In this document: positions 24,860 through 35,033 of the stretch, piece after piece | Layout: every line of letters starts with the position of its first letter | Numbering within the stretch: position 1 is the first letter of the stretch | Assembly (NCBI GenBank): GCA_027943335.1 | Contig: BSBK01000522.1 | Coordinates: 185,001-249,000 of the forward strand | DNA length: 64,000 nt | Origin: Chamaecyparis obtusa | Lineage: Eukaryota > Streptophyta > Pinopsida > Cupressales > Cupressaceae | Direction of reading: 5' to 3' | Position numbers and translations under genes: made by a program | Notes under the pieces: model-generated | What the model saw: only the letters and a program-made list of their open reading frames with translations | Database searches by the model: none | Told to the model about the DNA's origin: nothing

Positions 24860-25855
24860 TTTTTGCATGGTGATCGAGATGGATGAAATTTTGGAAGGTG
24901 TGATTGTTCTTGGTGGTTTACCAAGGCCAGATAACCACAATGCTACAACCACAACCGATAAATCAATGATTTGGGTGAGTTAGTATTTTGGTGATGTGAT
25001 AAGTGTGACCTGGTTATATTACCAATTGGTTCCTAATGATTAGATGATCAAGGCGGTTGATTTTTGGGCCGACATGTCAATATGTTTTGATTTATATATT
25101 TTGGGCCAACATGTTAGCTATGTTTGGTGTGGTTTTCCATAAGTCTGGTCAATTTGGTCAACCAACTTGTAAAATGTTTTTTAAGTCTTAGATAACTTAA
25201 GAACATCAATATAAAGGTGGACTAAATCACATGATTTAGGGTTGCGATCGCGAGTTTGGGTGTTGCGATCAGAGAAAGAGGTAGTAAAGTGAGCCAGAGA
25301 TTATAGATTATAGTGGATATGTCAGGAATGAAGTGTCATTCCCATATTAGATATTTGAGTTTATTTCTCAAGGCTAACTCTAATAGGTTAGTGGGTTAAA
25401 TTCCTTAATTGGGTATACTTTAACAAGTATTTTGTATAAATCATTTAACAAGGTGACTTCTTAACTAGAGTTCTAAATCCTCTTGAGAGGTAGATCCTAA
25501 TAGATTACTTGGTACTTATAACAAGGTACTAGTCACTTCTAACCAGTTGAACCCTTGAAAAAGTATTGTAAGCTCCTATTAGGGAAACTCTTTTATCTGT
25601 AGTGAAGATATTTGTGGGTGTCATCCCCACCATGGTTTTCAACCTCTTACAAGGGTAACCATGATAAAAAAAATAGTGGTGTTATATGTTATTATTTGTG
25701 GATGCTTAAATGGTTTTACTTTTATTGCATAGTTATACTTGCATGTGTGATTGTATAAAAGTTTTTTAAAAGAATAATTAGATTATTGTTTGAATTGGTT
25801 AATTTCTTGTTTACACTGACTCACCCCTCCTCTTAGTGTCTTCTATATCTAAAAA
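24860..25855 (+). repeat. 5' LTR of B, second piece
   Basis: It continues the LTR cut at 4620 and aligns with 38230-39325 (for example GATGGATGAAATTTTGGAAG in both). It carries a TATA-like AATATAAAGGTGG near 25208 and the C-run end block ACTCACCCCTCCTCTTAGTG before the end TCTAAAA. Confidence 0.9.
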
Positions 25856-25868
25856 TTGGTATTAGAGA
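25856..25868 (+). promoter_or_regulatory. Primer-binding site of B (mutated)
   Basis: TTGGTATTAGAGA directly after the LTR, one or two changes from TTGGTATCAGAGC. Confidence 0.75.
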
Positions 25869-25919
25869 ATAGTTCCCTATAAGAAACCCAACATCTTGGG
25901 TGAGATCCTTGAGGAAGAC

Positions 25920-27268
25920 ATGGAATCCTATAGAAGAAAAATTGCAGAGGCTAAAGACATGATTGAGAAACTCAAAGATCACTTGAAGAAATCTAGGACT
26001 AAAGGACAAGAGCTAGTTCAACAACTTAATGATAGTCAAGACATAATTGAACACCTATCTGAAAAAAGTGGAATTGAGGAATATAAAGTATCCCTAGAAG
26101 CCTTATCTCAAGAGAATGAGAAGTTACTTAAGGAAAAAAAGGATATGCATAAGGAGATGGACAAGCTGAAGAAAGAAAATAAAAACATGCAAAGAGAGTT
26201 GCAGAACTTTGGAATCAGAATGGGCCAGGAGATAGAAGAAAAGAGAATTAATTATGAAGCCAAGAAGGTTTTAGAAGATGCTCTCAAAGAAAAAGATGCC
26301 ATATTAAAATCAAATATGGAAGAACTATTTAGATCTGAACAAGAAGTTTCTATTATAAATGAACAAATACATGACACAAGCTTAGAAAATACCAATGTCC
26401 TAAGAGAAAATGAGAATCTCAGGGATGAGAATGAAAATTTGAAAGGAGAACTAAAATAAGCCAGATACCTATTGGATAAGCTCAATAAGGGTTTTGCTAA
26501 ACTTGATGAACAACTCCCAAACCAAAGGAGAAAGAATGAGAAGCAAGATTTAGGGTTTTCAAATTTTGAAGTCAGTAAGTCATTTGGTAAAAAGAAGATA
26601 GATCCAAAAGAAGACAAGTTAGAACCTAAGGTGATCAACATCAAATTTGGTAAGAGGAATTATAGACCGATATGTTTCAATTGACACAAGGAAGGTCATA
26701 CTGCTAATTTATGTAGGTTTAGACCTATTGGACCTAATAGACCTAAGACACTTGTTTCTAGATCAGGAATTGTTTATGGTAGATCTAAAGGTTAAAATGC
26801 TAGAACTAATGTTTTTCATGGTAATTTTTATCATTTTAACAAGTATGGACATAAAGCTAATGAGTGCAAGACTAGAAACAACAATCAGAGGTCATACAAC
26901 CTGTTGAGACCTAACCATCAAGGAAACTTATTGGATGTTACATGTTCTATCTACTACAATTATGGACATATAGCAATCAGTTATAGGATGAGAACTGGTA
27001 GAGGAAATGTTGGACCATGGAGACAAACTAGTATCGTGTGTTACTATTGCAACAAGATTGGACATCTTTCTCGATCTTTTAGAGATAAGAAGAAAGATAG
27101 TGAGGTTTAATTGGTGAATAAACCTGATAATGATAAAGGAAAGAAGATTGTAGATGTTAAAGGAATCAGAAATTAGATAAAACAAACATAGGATAAGAAA
27201 GGTGTACTCAATTCTTCCGAATTGACAAAGAGCTCCACAACATCAAGTAATGTGGATAATTCATCATG
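25920..27268 (+). pseudogene. Element B ORF1: coiled-coil protein with four zinc-knuckle units
   Basis: The frame from ATG 25920 keeps one phase past 27110, with stops at 26457, near 26681, near 26793 and at 27108. The first 270 codons are a strong coiled coil (DKLKKENKNMQRELQNFGIR, NENLRDENENLKGELK). Four knuckle-like units follow: CFN.HKEGHTANLC, FYHFNKYGHKANEC, CSIYYNYGHIAISY and CYYCNKIGHLSRSF. All have lost one or more ligands, but the G-H core persists. A Ser/Thr-rich acidic tail ends at the TAA near 27268. Same architecture as C and D, so a nucleocapsid-like role is likely by analogy. Confidence 0.72.
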
Positions 27269-27734
27269 TTAAGTCAATACTATTGGCCTAGGGGGAGAAA
27301 ATCAAGTGAGATCTATAACCGATCCTCTAAGTTGTGTGTGTGGTAAGTTTTATCAGAATTTATAGATGTCTATTAATATTTTTGGATGAACTTGATGAAG
27401 AATCTTGTATTTCATATGATTCTATGCAACTGCATAATGATTTTTATGGAATTTTGAGCATTTGATGTTCTTACCGATTGCAAGTTGTTAAAGGTACAAT
27501 TTGACTATTGCATTGAGTGTAACGTTATGAAAGGACAAAAGAAAATATAATTTGTCACATTGCAGTCTATGAGTTGTGTCAAGAACTGTTGATCTCTTAA
27601 AAATTAATTTGAAGTGGTTGAGATTGTTTGTTGTGATCTTGTGCCAAGATTGAAGTGGTGATCAAAGCACCTTAACCAGTGAGAAAAGTGGTATTTCTTT
27701 GTGTTGTGGTTATATTCTTTCCTTTATGTAGAAA

Positions 27735-28201
27735 TTTTTTGTTGGCATTACAAAAACTCATATATTGGTTAAAATTACTGATGAACCAAGGCCAATTTTC
27801 AAGTTGCATCCTATGAACACAGTGGAGAATGATCTCATAGGCGCTTTATCTTCAGTACCCCACAACTTTCTATTGACCAAAGACATAAGATCATTTATCC
27901 ATTGTAAGGTTGAAGATCTTGGTTCGAATGCTATCTTTAATGCATATACCAAACTATGTAATGGATATGGATTAAAGGGAGAACATAAGCATTTGGAAGA
28001 TAAAGGTTTTACCTATTATTTTGACCTACCTGATGATCTTGAAGTCAAATGGATTAGATATGTGTTGAGTTGAGTGCACAATTAGTTTATCTAGATAGAG
28101 AGGCCATATAAGATAACTAAGGAGATCATTAATGCAGTAACGGGTTTATGTGCAATAAATAGCTTACTTATTTTAAGGATGATCCTTGCAGATGAAGTTA
28201 C
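27735..28201 (+). pseudogene. Element B ORF2, N-terminal part
   Basis: From about 27735 the frame reads DEPRPIFKLHPMNTVENDLI, then KDIRSFIHCKVEDL and VKWIRYVLS..VHN, then YKITKEIINAVTG. These align with ORF2 of C (WIKILLRRIHDD, ITGDLIHEMT) and D (WINIVLR.IHDM, ITKEMIHRVTGYP). The upstream start is not clear. Element H inserted at 28202; the frame resumes after 35033 in the same phase. Confidence 0.7.
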
Positions 28202-29790
28202 TGTATCATCTTAAAATGGAAGCACTTCCATGTTAAGAGTGTTTAGCCCTCCAAGTGAGTGGTTTGGGGTCATGTTAAGTGCCTTCATTGGGTCTTTGTG
28301 AGAATTTTGCTTTCTCCCCCATTCTGCTTCTCTCTCCACCTATTTTCACTATCTTTCTACATTTCCTAGCACTCTAGATTGAGGTCCTGAGGTTTTTGAC
28401 CTCAAGGTCAAAGATGACCTTGAGGGTCAAAGATGACCTAGACCCTGACCTAGGTCAGGGGATACCTTGAGGCTCAAAGATGACCTCGACCCTGACCTAG
28501 GGTGGGGTCTACCTCATCCTTGACCCAGGGTTCAAATTTCAAGGTCCCATGATTTCTAGATGTCGGGTTTCTGAAATATTTATTTTCTCGCTTTCGGGTC
28601 AGCCATTTTAGGTTTTGGAATGGTAAATCCTTAAATTACATTTAATATGGGTCCATTTCTAGGGGTTAAGGTTAATTGGGATTTAATTCTCCAATGTCGA
28701 CCTTCTCTAGAGGTTTGTGCCCTAGATCACTATAAAAGGAAGCCTTCCTCTCTCATTTTCACATCTACCTTTCACATCACTTTTTGCAATCAAGAAATTT
28801 CATGATCAAGATCTCAAGTGAAAGAAAGAAATAAGGAGAAGGAAAGAAAGAAAACATTCATTCATCTTCAAGCCTAGCATTCAAGTGTTCACGCATTCAA
28901 GCATTCAAGCATTCATCAAGGAGATCCATTGTTAGCCATTGAAGGATTCAATCTCTTTGGAGCCCCCTTGAAGATTTCTCCATCCACATTCATCCAAGCC
29001 TCCTCATATGCAAAGATCCATTCAAGATTGGTGCTGAAGATCAAATGCCATTGATTTGAGACATCCTACATTCATTTCTACATACATTTGGAGCGTCCCT
29101 ACTTGTGGATTCAAGGATTCAAATCCTCCACAAGGACTTCAACATAAGCAAGGTGAATTGCTTTATTTACTTTTTTTATGCACATTACAATTTAAATTCA
29201 ATTTCAAGGTTAATTCTTAAATTGGGGTTTGACCAAGGCAAACCCCCCATCCAAACAACAAAAACCCTCTTTTTCTTGCAGATACAGGTGCAAGACTGCG
29301 GATCGGAGCTTGGATCTGGATACCCTTTTCGGTGAACTTCCCAGATCCGTGAACAAAATCAAAGATGACCTTCAAAATTTTGAAGTAGTCTTTGACCTTT
29401 TATCAGGGTCAAAGACTACCTACTGCTAGAAAGACAAGTTTTCTAGGTTTTCTTCATCTCGACATTTCCAGTCTGCAATAGGTTGCAGAATTGCCCAAAA
29501 CTGTGCACAGACATCAGAAATCAACATTTTCCATATCTACCCTATTTTGAGGTTAGTATTTTCCTTTCATTTATTTCAGATTTCAAGCATATACTCTTCA
29601 TAGTGAAATATAAGGTTTTCTCCTTCATTCATATTCTCGATAGATTGATTCTTTTGTGTATTGACCTTTTGGTCAATCAATTTGGATCTCTTCTTTGGGA
29701 AGATGGATTTAGAAGTAGGTCTCATATTTCCCCTTTTCATCTACCACTATTATCCTATCCATAGAGGTGAACCCAATTTCACTCTATTCA
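28202..29790 (+). repeat. 5' LTR of H
   Basis: It pairs with 33483-35028. Inside, 28401-28500 holds tandem CAAAGATGACC/CCCTGACCTAGG units, one more copy than in the 3' LTR. The region after the TATA box is rich in CATTCAAG repeats (28860-28920). Confidence 0.93.
28731..28737 (+). promoter_or_regulatory. TATA box of the H LTR
   Basis: TATAAAA in CTAGATCACTATAAAAGGAA is identical in the 3' LTR at 33975-33981. A clean TATA preceded by GC-richer sequence and followed by a CT-rich leader is a plausible Pol II promoter. Confidence 0.6.
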
Positions 29791-29915
29791 TTTCGGTGAA
29801 CCCAACATACTTACTCTCTTTTCTTTTGTGGAGTTAGATGCCCTATTGTGTTTTATGGTGTTAGATTTCCTTTTATCTTGTTGATGTTAGATTTTTCCTT
29901 TGTGTTAAATCTTGC

Positions 29916-31529
29916 ATGCTAATTAGATTTCAAAAATACAAAAAAATTGCAAAATTTCTTTCAAAATACAAAACATTTTCATGCTTTATGTTTTCTTACT
30001 TTAGTTCATTTACATTGTATTGGTTTATGAGCTTTACTACTTCTAGTCCTACTTATAATATTTTGGTTAGACAAAGTCATAGAATTATGGGTGCCTTTGA
30101 TCTTGAGTCTTCTTCTCTTTTCCTTAGGGTCCCAGATGATAATTTGATTCTTCATGATTCTAATCCTATTATGGAGCAAAAATCTTCTCACTCATCTCAT
30201 GATGAGGATGATGCTTTAAGAGTTCCTCCTGAACAAGTCCAAAAAATTTCAACTGAACTTGATAAAATGGGTAATTGGCTTATTCAAGAAAACCATAATC
30301 AAGATTATATTCAAGCTATAGAGGCTCTTAAGAAAGTTCTTCATGATAGTGATCAAGGTGTTAATCTTCTTCATGGTATTACTCACCTCATGCATTCAAA
30401 TGTTAAACCTTTAGCTCAAGAAGCTCAAGGCTTAGGGTTGATTCCTCCTATCACTAGTGTAGAACCTTCTTCTAATCCTTTACCAAGTATTCCTACCTAT
30501 ACTCCTTCTTTGGTGACTGTGACGGTTCCCTCAGTTCCTATGAGTGTTCCTCTTGTGTCCCTTCCTACATCACAACCTTCCTATCATAATTTTCCCTTTA
30601 CTTATTCCAATCCGCTTCCAACTATAGTTCCAAGTGTTCCTCCAGTTGTATCTTCCATTCCTGCAACTTCTTATACTTTACCTAGTGTTTCTAATGTTTC
30701 TATTCCTCCTATTTCCTCTAATGATTCAACAATCATCAGTTTGGATCAAATTGTTTCATCCTTACAACAACAACTTCCTTCCTTAACTCAAAACAAGTTT
30801 AGTATTCCTACATGTGACATGGGAAGTCCTTTGTCTCATGACATCATTCATACTCCTATTCCTCAGCAAGTCGATATGCCTCATCTTGAGAATTACAACA
30901 GAAAAGGAGATCCTATTCATCATGTTCAAACATTTCAAATCCTTTGTAGTGATTATGCTCATGACCATAGGATTTTAGCCAAACTGTTTGCTAGAACTTT
31001 TTGTGACAAGGCCTTACAATGGTATTGTTCCTTGCCTCCTTATTCTATTGATTCCTTCCCACAACTTGCTAATGCCTTTTTTCAACAATTTCAAAACAAC
31101 ATTGGCCCACAAGTGTCTTTGACTGACTTGATGCATTGTAAACAAAGTGCTAAGGAAAAATTGACTGAATTTATTGGTAGATTTAAGCATTTGCATGCTC
31201 ATATTTCCTATCCTATTCCTGATATTGATATTCAACGTATGTTTATTTCAAATTTGCAAAAGGATATTAGAGATAAGATTCTGGTTACTGAATTTACCTC
31301 TTTTCAACAACTTTGTGCAATGCTTCATCATTATCAATTACAAGTGAGTCAATTTGAGAGAAACACTCCAATGGCTCTTGTTCCAGTTGATAAAAGTGAT
31401 GCTGCTCCTAATCCAAACAAATTTACAAAATTCAACAGCTATGTCAAGATAAACAAAAAAGAAAATGCATTTGTTGATCAAGTTGTTGTTACATCTCACA
31501 ATACCACTTCTGCATCTACTACTTTTTGA
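29916..31529 (+). CDS. Element H Gag
   Basis: A 537-codon frame is uninterrupted; the real start is probably the ATG at 30027 (MSFTTSSPTY) or 30087 (MGAFDLESSS) since the first residues are membrane-like by chance. A Pro/Ser/Thr-rich central part (about residues 180-270) precedes the Gag core. That core has HVQTFQILCSDYAHDHRILA, LFARTFCDKALQWYCSLPPY and FPQLANAFFQQFQ, the Retrotrans_gag pattern, then KLTEFIGRFKHL and a helical end. It forms the capsid of virus-like particles in autonomous relatives. It is the longest intact frame apart from E pol. Downstream, in another phase after one shift, lie the zinc knuckle and protease remnants. Confidence 0.85.
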   Translation: MLIRFQKYKKIAKFLSKYKTFSCFMFSYFSSFTLYWFMSFTTSSPTYNILVRQSHRIMGAFDLESSSLFLRVPDDNLILHDSNPIMEQKSSHSSHDEDDALRVPPEQVQKISTELDKMGNWLIQENHNQDYIQAIEALKKVLHDSDQGVNLLHGITHLMHSNVKPLAQEAQGLGLIPPITSVEPSSNPLPSIPTYTPSLVTVTVPSVPMSVPLVSLPTSQPSYHNFPFTYSNPLPTIVPSVPPVVSSIPATSYTLPSVSNVSIPPISSNDSTIISLDQIVSSLQQQLPSLTQNKFSIPTCDMGSPLSHDIIHTPIPQQVDMPHLENYNRKGDPIHHVQTFQILCSDYAHDHRILAKLFARTFCDKALQWYCSLPPYSIDSFPQLANAFFQQFQNNIGPQVSLTDLMHCKQSAKEKLTEFIGRFKHLHAHISYPIPDIDIQRMFISNLQKDIRDKILVTEFTSFQQLCAMLHHYQLQVSQFERNTPMALVPVDKSDAAPNPNKFTKFNSYVKINKKENAFVDQVVVTSHNTTSASTTF

Positions 31530-32878
31530 TTAAATCATATGTTTACTCCTCTTTCTAAATCTTTACATTCTATTATGAATAGGTTGTTAACTGCTTATAT
31601 GATTACTTTACCTCTTATTCGACCTCTTTTACCTACTATGGTTGCATCTAAATCATTTGATCCTAAAGATTTTTGTCAATATCATGGTTAGAATGGTCAT
31701 GATACTGAGAAGTGTTATTCTTTAAAACATAAGGTTCAACACTTAATTGATTCTAATGCCTTATCTGTTGATAATCTTGATGGTAGTGGAAAAAAATATG
31801 TCTCTCCTCCTAATCAAAACCTCCAAATCTATACGAATCCTTTACCTACGCATGATACTAATACCATTGCTTAGCCATCTTCTATGGAAATCGTGTATGA
31901 TTCAAAGATGGATGATCTCAATCATGTTGTTAATCAAGTGGAGCATGTTGGTCAAAATGTATATCCACTTCAACCTCAACCTCAGCTTCAACCTCAAGTT
32001 CAATCTCAACCTCAACCAAAACTTAAGCCTAAATTGAAAACTCAACCTAAACCTCAACAACAACCTAAGAATAAAAGACCTCGGGAACTTTTGATTACCT
32101 TTGATTATTCTGAGACTATTAAAGCTCGCGATGGTCCCCTTTACATTTATGCTAGGATTTCTCAGAAACCTACTTGTGGTTGTCTTGTTGATCCTACATC
32201 CTTAGTCAATGTTATTACTAAAGAAAATATTTTTATGAAAAGCTTGCAACACCATTCTTATGATACATCAGATGTGTGGATTCAGACTTGTAATGGTTTT
32301 CTTTATCCATCATTTAGTTCTATTAACTTTCTGGTTGAACTTTGTGGAAAAATTGTGAACACTACCTTTGTTGTTGTTCCTACTTCTGTCAATTTCAAGT
32401 TAAGCTTGGTTTGCCATGGTTAAATGACATGCATATTGTTGCTTCACCTATCCATAAATATCTTAAATTTTTTCATGATGAAGAAGTGAAGATGGTTAAT
32501 TATAGTTTATATCAACCTTCTAGGCCCAAAGATTGTGCTATTCTTGATTTCTTTTGGCCTTCATTACCTAATGCATGTCCTCCTCAACCTAATAATATTT
32601 TCTGTTCATATCAAGCCTATAAGCATCGTAAGATTCTTGAATTAAGTGTACCTCCTATAGATCTTAGTCATGGTCTTTTGCCTACACCTTCCATACCTCC
32701 TTTATCTATAGCTTCTAGTTCGGTTAATCAAGCTCCTAGTGTTGCTTGTCAATCTGCTGAGAATCATATTGATCTTCCTAAAGAACCTGTGAAGGATCCT
32801 TTGTTTGTTCCTCCTCATTCTCAACCTATTTCAAGAAAAGAAAAATGTAATCAGTGGAGTTTTTTATGTTTCCGTTAA
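31530..32878 (+). pseudogene. Element H nucleocapsid knuckle and protease-like remnant
   Basis: Directly after Gag lies FCQYHG.NGHDTEKCYSLK, the C-x2-H-x-H-x4-C style knuckle of Athila/Tat gag, with one stop in place of a residue. A Pro/Gln-rich linker follows (31960-32070; QPQ repeats). Then a retropepsin-like fold segment: LITFDYSETIKARDGPLYIY, GCLVDPTSLVNVIT (the D-T/S-G active site reads D-P-T-S, so inactive), and VVPTSVNFKLS. After one frame change comes LNDMHIVASPIHKYLKF. The frame ends at 32878 with no RT. A nonfunctional protease is expected. Confidence 0.78.
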
Positions 32879-33482
32879 AGCCATTGCTCCTATTAAAGTG
32901 TTAGCAATGACTTTAACATGGGGGCATACGCTCTGCTCACCTATTGCACACATGCACTTTTCAATACACATATATTATTTTTCAAGATACCTTTTCTCCC
33001 TTTTTGGATAGGTGACTAATCCTTAAAGCATGGATTTATATTTCAGGATCTCTTGATCCCGCCAGTTTCAATTTTTTGATCCCTTAAGGTTAGAGGTGTC
33101 CTTAAGACTGGATCTCTTTTATTTTTTGGTTTTATTCTTATGGAATAGAATATTCCTAAGGGTGAATCCTTGATTGTTTGACTAGTGAGTAGCCACATTC
33201 ACTAGGAAGTTCAATTCCATCTTTCCAGTTGCGTTGTTTCCTTGTGTGGTTCACAATGGGACATAAGTTCTCATTGGGTGAGATAATCACATTCTCTCTC
33301 TCTCTCTTTCTCTCTCTAGAGATGTCTCTCTTATTGTGATCTTGGATTTCATGAAGACTTGAGTTCCTGGGGGCTTGAGCTTTCCTTTGTCCCTTTGATT
33401 ATGATAAGATTATCTTTTCATTTTGATCTCATTTACCAAGAGTTTGCATCGAATCCATACTCTTGCTAAAGTGGGGGCTTAA
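32879..33482 (+). other. Element H 3' untranslated region and polypurine tract
   Basis: No coding region. A (TC)n microsatellite occupies about 33293-33317. The tract AAGTGGGGGCTTAA at 33468-33482 abuts the 3' LTR. Confidence 0.7.
33293..33317. repeat. (TC)n microsatellite
   Basis: An almost pure CT run of about 25 bases within the H 3' region. Confidence 0.85.
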
Positions 33483-35028
33483 TGTATCATCTTAAAATGG
33501 AAGCACTTCCATGTTAAGAGTGTTTAGCCCTCTGAGTGAGTGGTTTGGGGTCATGTTAAGAACCTTGATTGGGTCTTTGTACAAATCTGGCTTTCTCCCC
33601 CCATTCTACTTCTCTCTCCACCTGTTTTCACTATCTTTCTACATTTCCTAGCACTTTGGATTAAGGTCCTGAGGTTTTTGACCTCAAGGTCAAAGATGAC
33701 CTAGACCCTGACCTAGTTCAGGGATGACCTTGACCCTGACCTAGGGTTGGTTCTACCTCGTCCTTGACCCAGGGTTTAAATTTCAAGGTCCCATGATTTC
33801 TGAATGTTGAATTTTAGAAATATTTCTTTTCCCACTTCCGGGTCAGCCATTTCGGGTTTCAGAATGGTAAATCCTTAAATTACATTTAATATGGGTCCAT
33901 TTATATGGGTTAAGGTTAATTGAGATTTAATTCTCCAATTTCGGCCTTCTCTAGAGGTGTGTGCCCTAGATCACTATAAAAGGAAGCCTTCCTCTCTCAT
34001 TTTCACATCCACCTTTCACATCACTTTTTGCAATCAAGAAATTTCATGATCAAGCTATCAAGTGCAAGCAAGCAAGAAGTAGAAGGAAAGAAAGAAAGCA
34101 TTCATTCATCTTCAAGCCTAGCATTCAAGTGTTCAATCATTCAAGCATTCATCAAGGAGATCCATTGTTAGCCATTGAAGGATTCAATCTCTTTGGAGCC
34201 CCCTTGAAGATTTCTCCATCCACATTCATCCAAGCCTCCTCATATGCAAAGATCCATTCAAGATTGGTGTTGAAGATCAAATGTCATTGATTTGAGACAT
34301 CCTACATTCATTTCTACATACATTTGGAGCATCCCTACTTGTGGATTCAAGGATTCAAATCCTCCACAAGGACTTCAACATAAGCAAGGTAAATTGTTTT
34401 ATTTACTTTGTTTATGCACATTACAATTTAAATTCAATTTCAAGGTTAATTCCTAAATTGGGGTTTGACCAAGGAAAACCCCCCATCCAAACAACAAAAA
34501 CCCTCTTTTTCTTGCAGATACAGGTGCAGGACTACGGATCGGAGCTTGCATCTGGATACCCTTTTCAGTGAACTTCCCAGATCCGTGAACAAAATCAAAG
34601 ATGACCTTCAGAATTTTGAAGTAGTCTTTGACCTTTTATCGGGGTCAAAGACTACCTACTGGCGGAAAGACAAAAGTTTTTTGGGTTTTCTCCGTCTTGG
34701 TATTTCCAGTCTGAAATAGGTTGCAGAATTGCCTGAAACTGTGCATAGACATTAGAAATCAACATTTTCCAGATCTTCCATATTTTGAGGTTAGTATTTT
34801 CCTTTCATTTAATTCAAATTTCAAGCATAAACTCTTCATAGTGAAATATAAGGTTTTATCCTTCATTCATATTCTCCATAGATTGATTTTTTTCTGTATT
34901 GACCTTTTGGTTGATCAATTTGGATCTCTCCTTTGGGAAGTTGGATTTAGAAGTAGATCTCATATTTCCCCTTTTTATCTACCACTATTATCCTTTCCAT
35001 AGAGGTGAATCCAATTTAACCCTATTCA
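33483..35028 (+). repeat. 3' LTR of H
   Basis: It pairs with the 5' LTR; TG at the start, CA at the end, then GTTAC. Confidence 0.93.
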
Positions 35029-35033
35029 GTTAC

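Larger units (their letters stand above)
28202..35028 (+). mobile_element. Ty3/gypsy-like element H with gag and protease remnant only
   Basis: LTRs 28202-29790 and 33483-35028 start TGTATCATCTT and end CTATTCA. The perfect 5-bp duplication GTTAC flanks it (28197-28201, 35029-35033). The 3.7-kb interior encodes Gag and a protease-like segment, then about 600 bases of noncoding DNA and a purine tract (AAGTGGGGGCTTAA, 33468-33482). There is no RT, RNase H or integrase, so it is a non-autonomous, TR-GAG type element. The gag style (long LTR, NGHDTE.C knuckle) is Athila/Tat-like. Confidence 0.93.

Noticed and set aside
27928..28075. Element B ORF2 block 1 considered as a reverse transcriptase remnant
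   Set aside because: No YxDD, no K-R primer grip pattern; the same block in C and D also lacks them.
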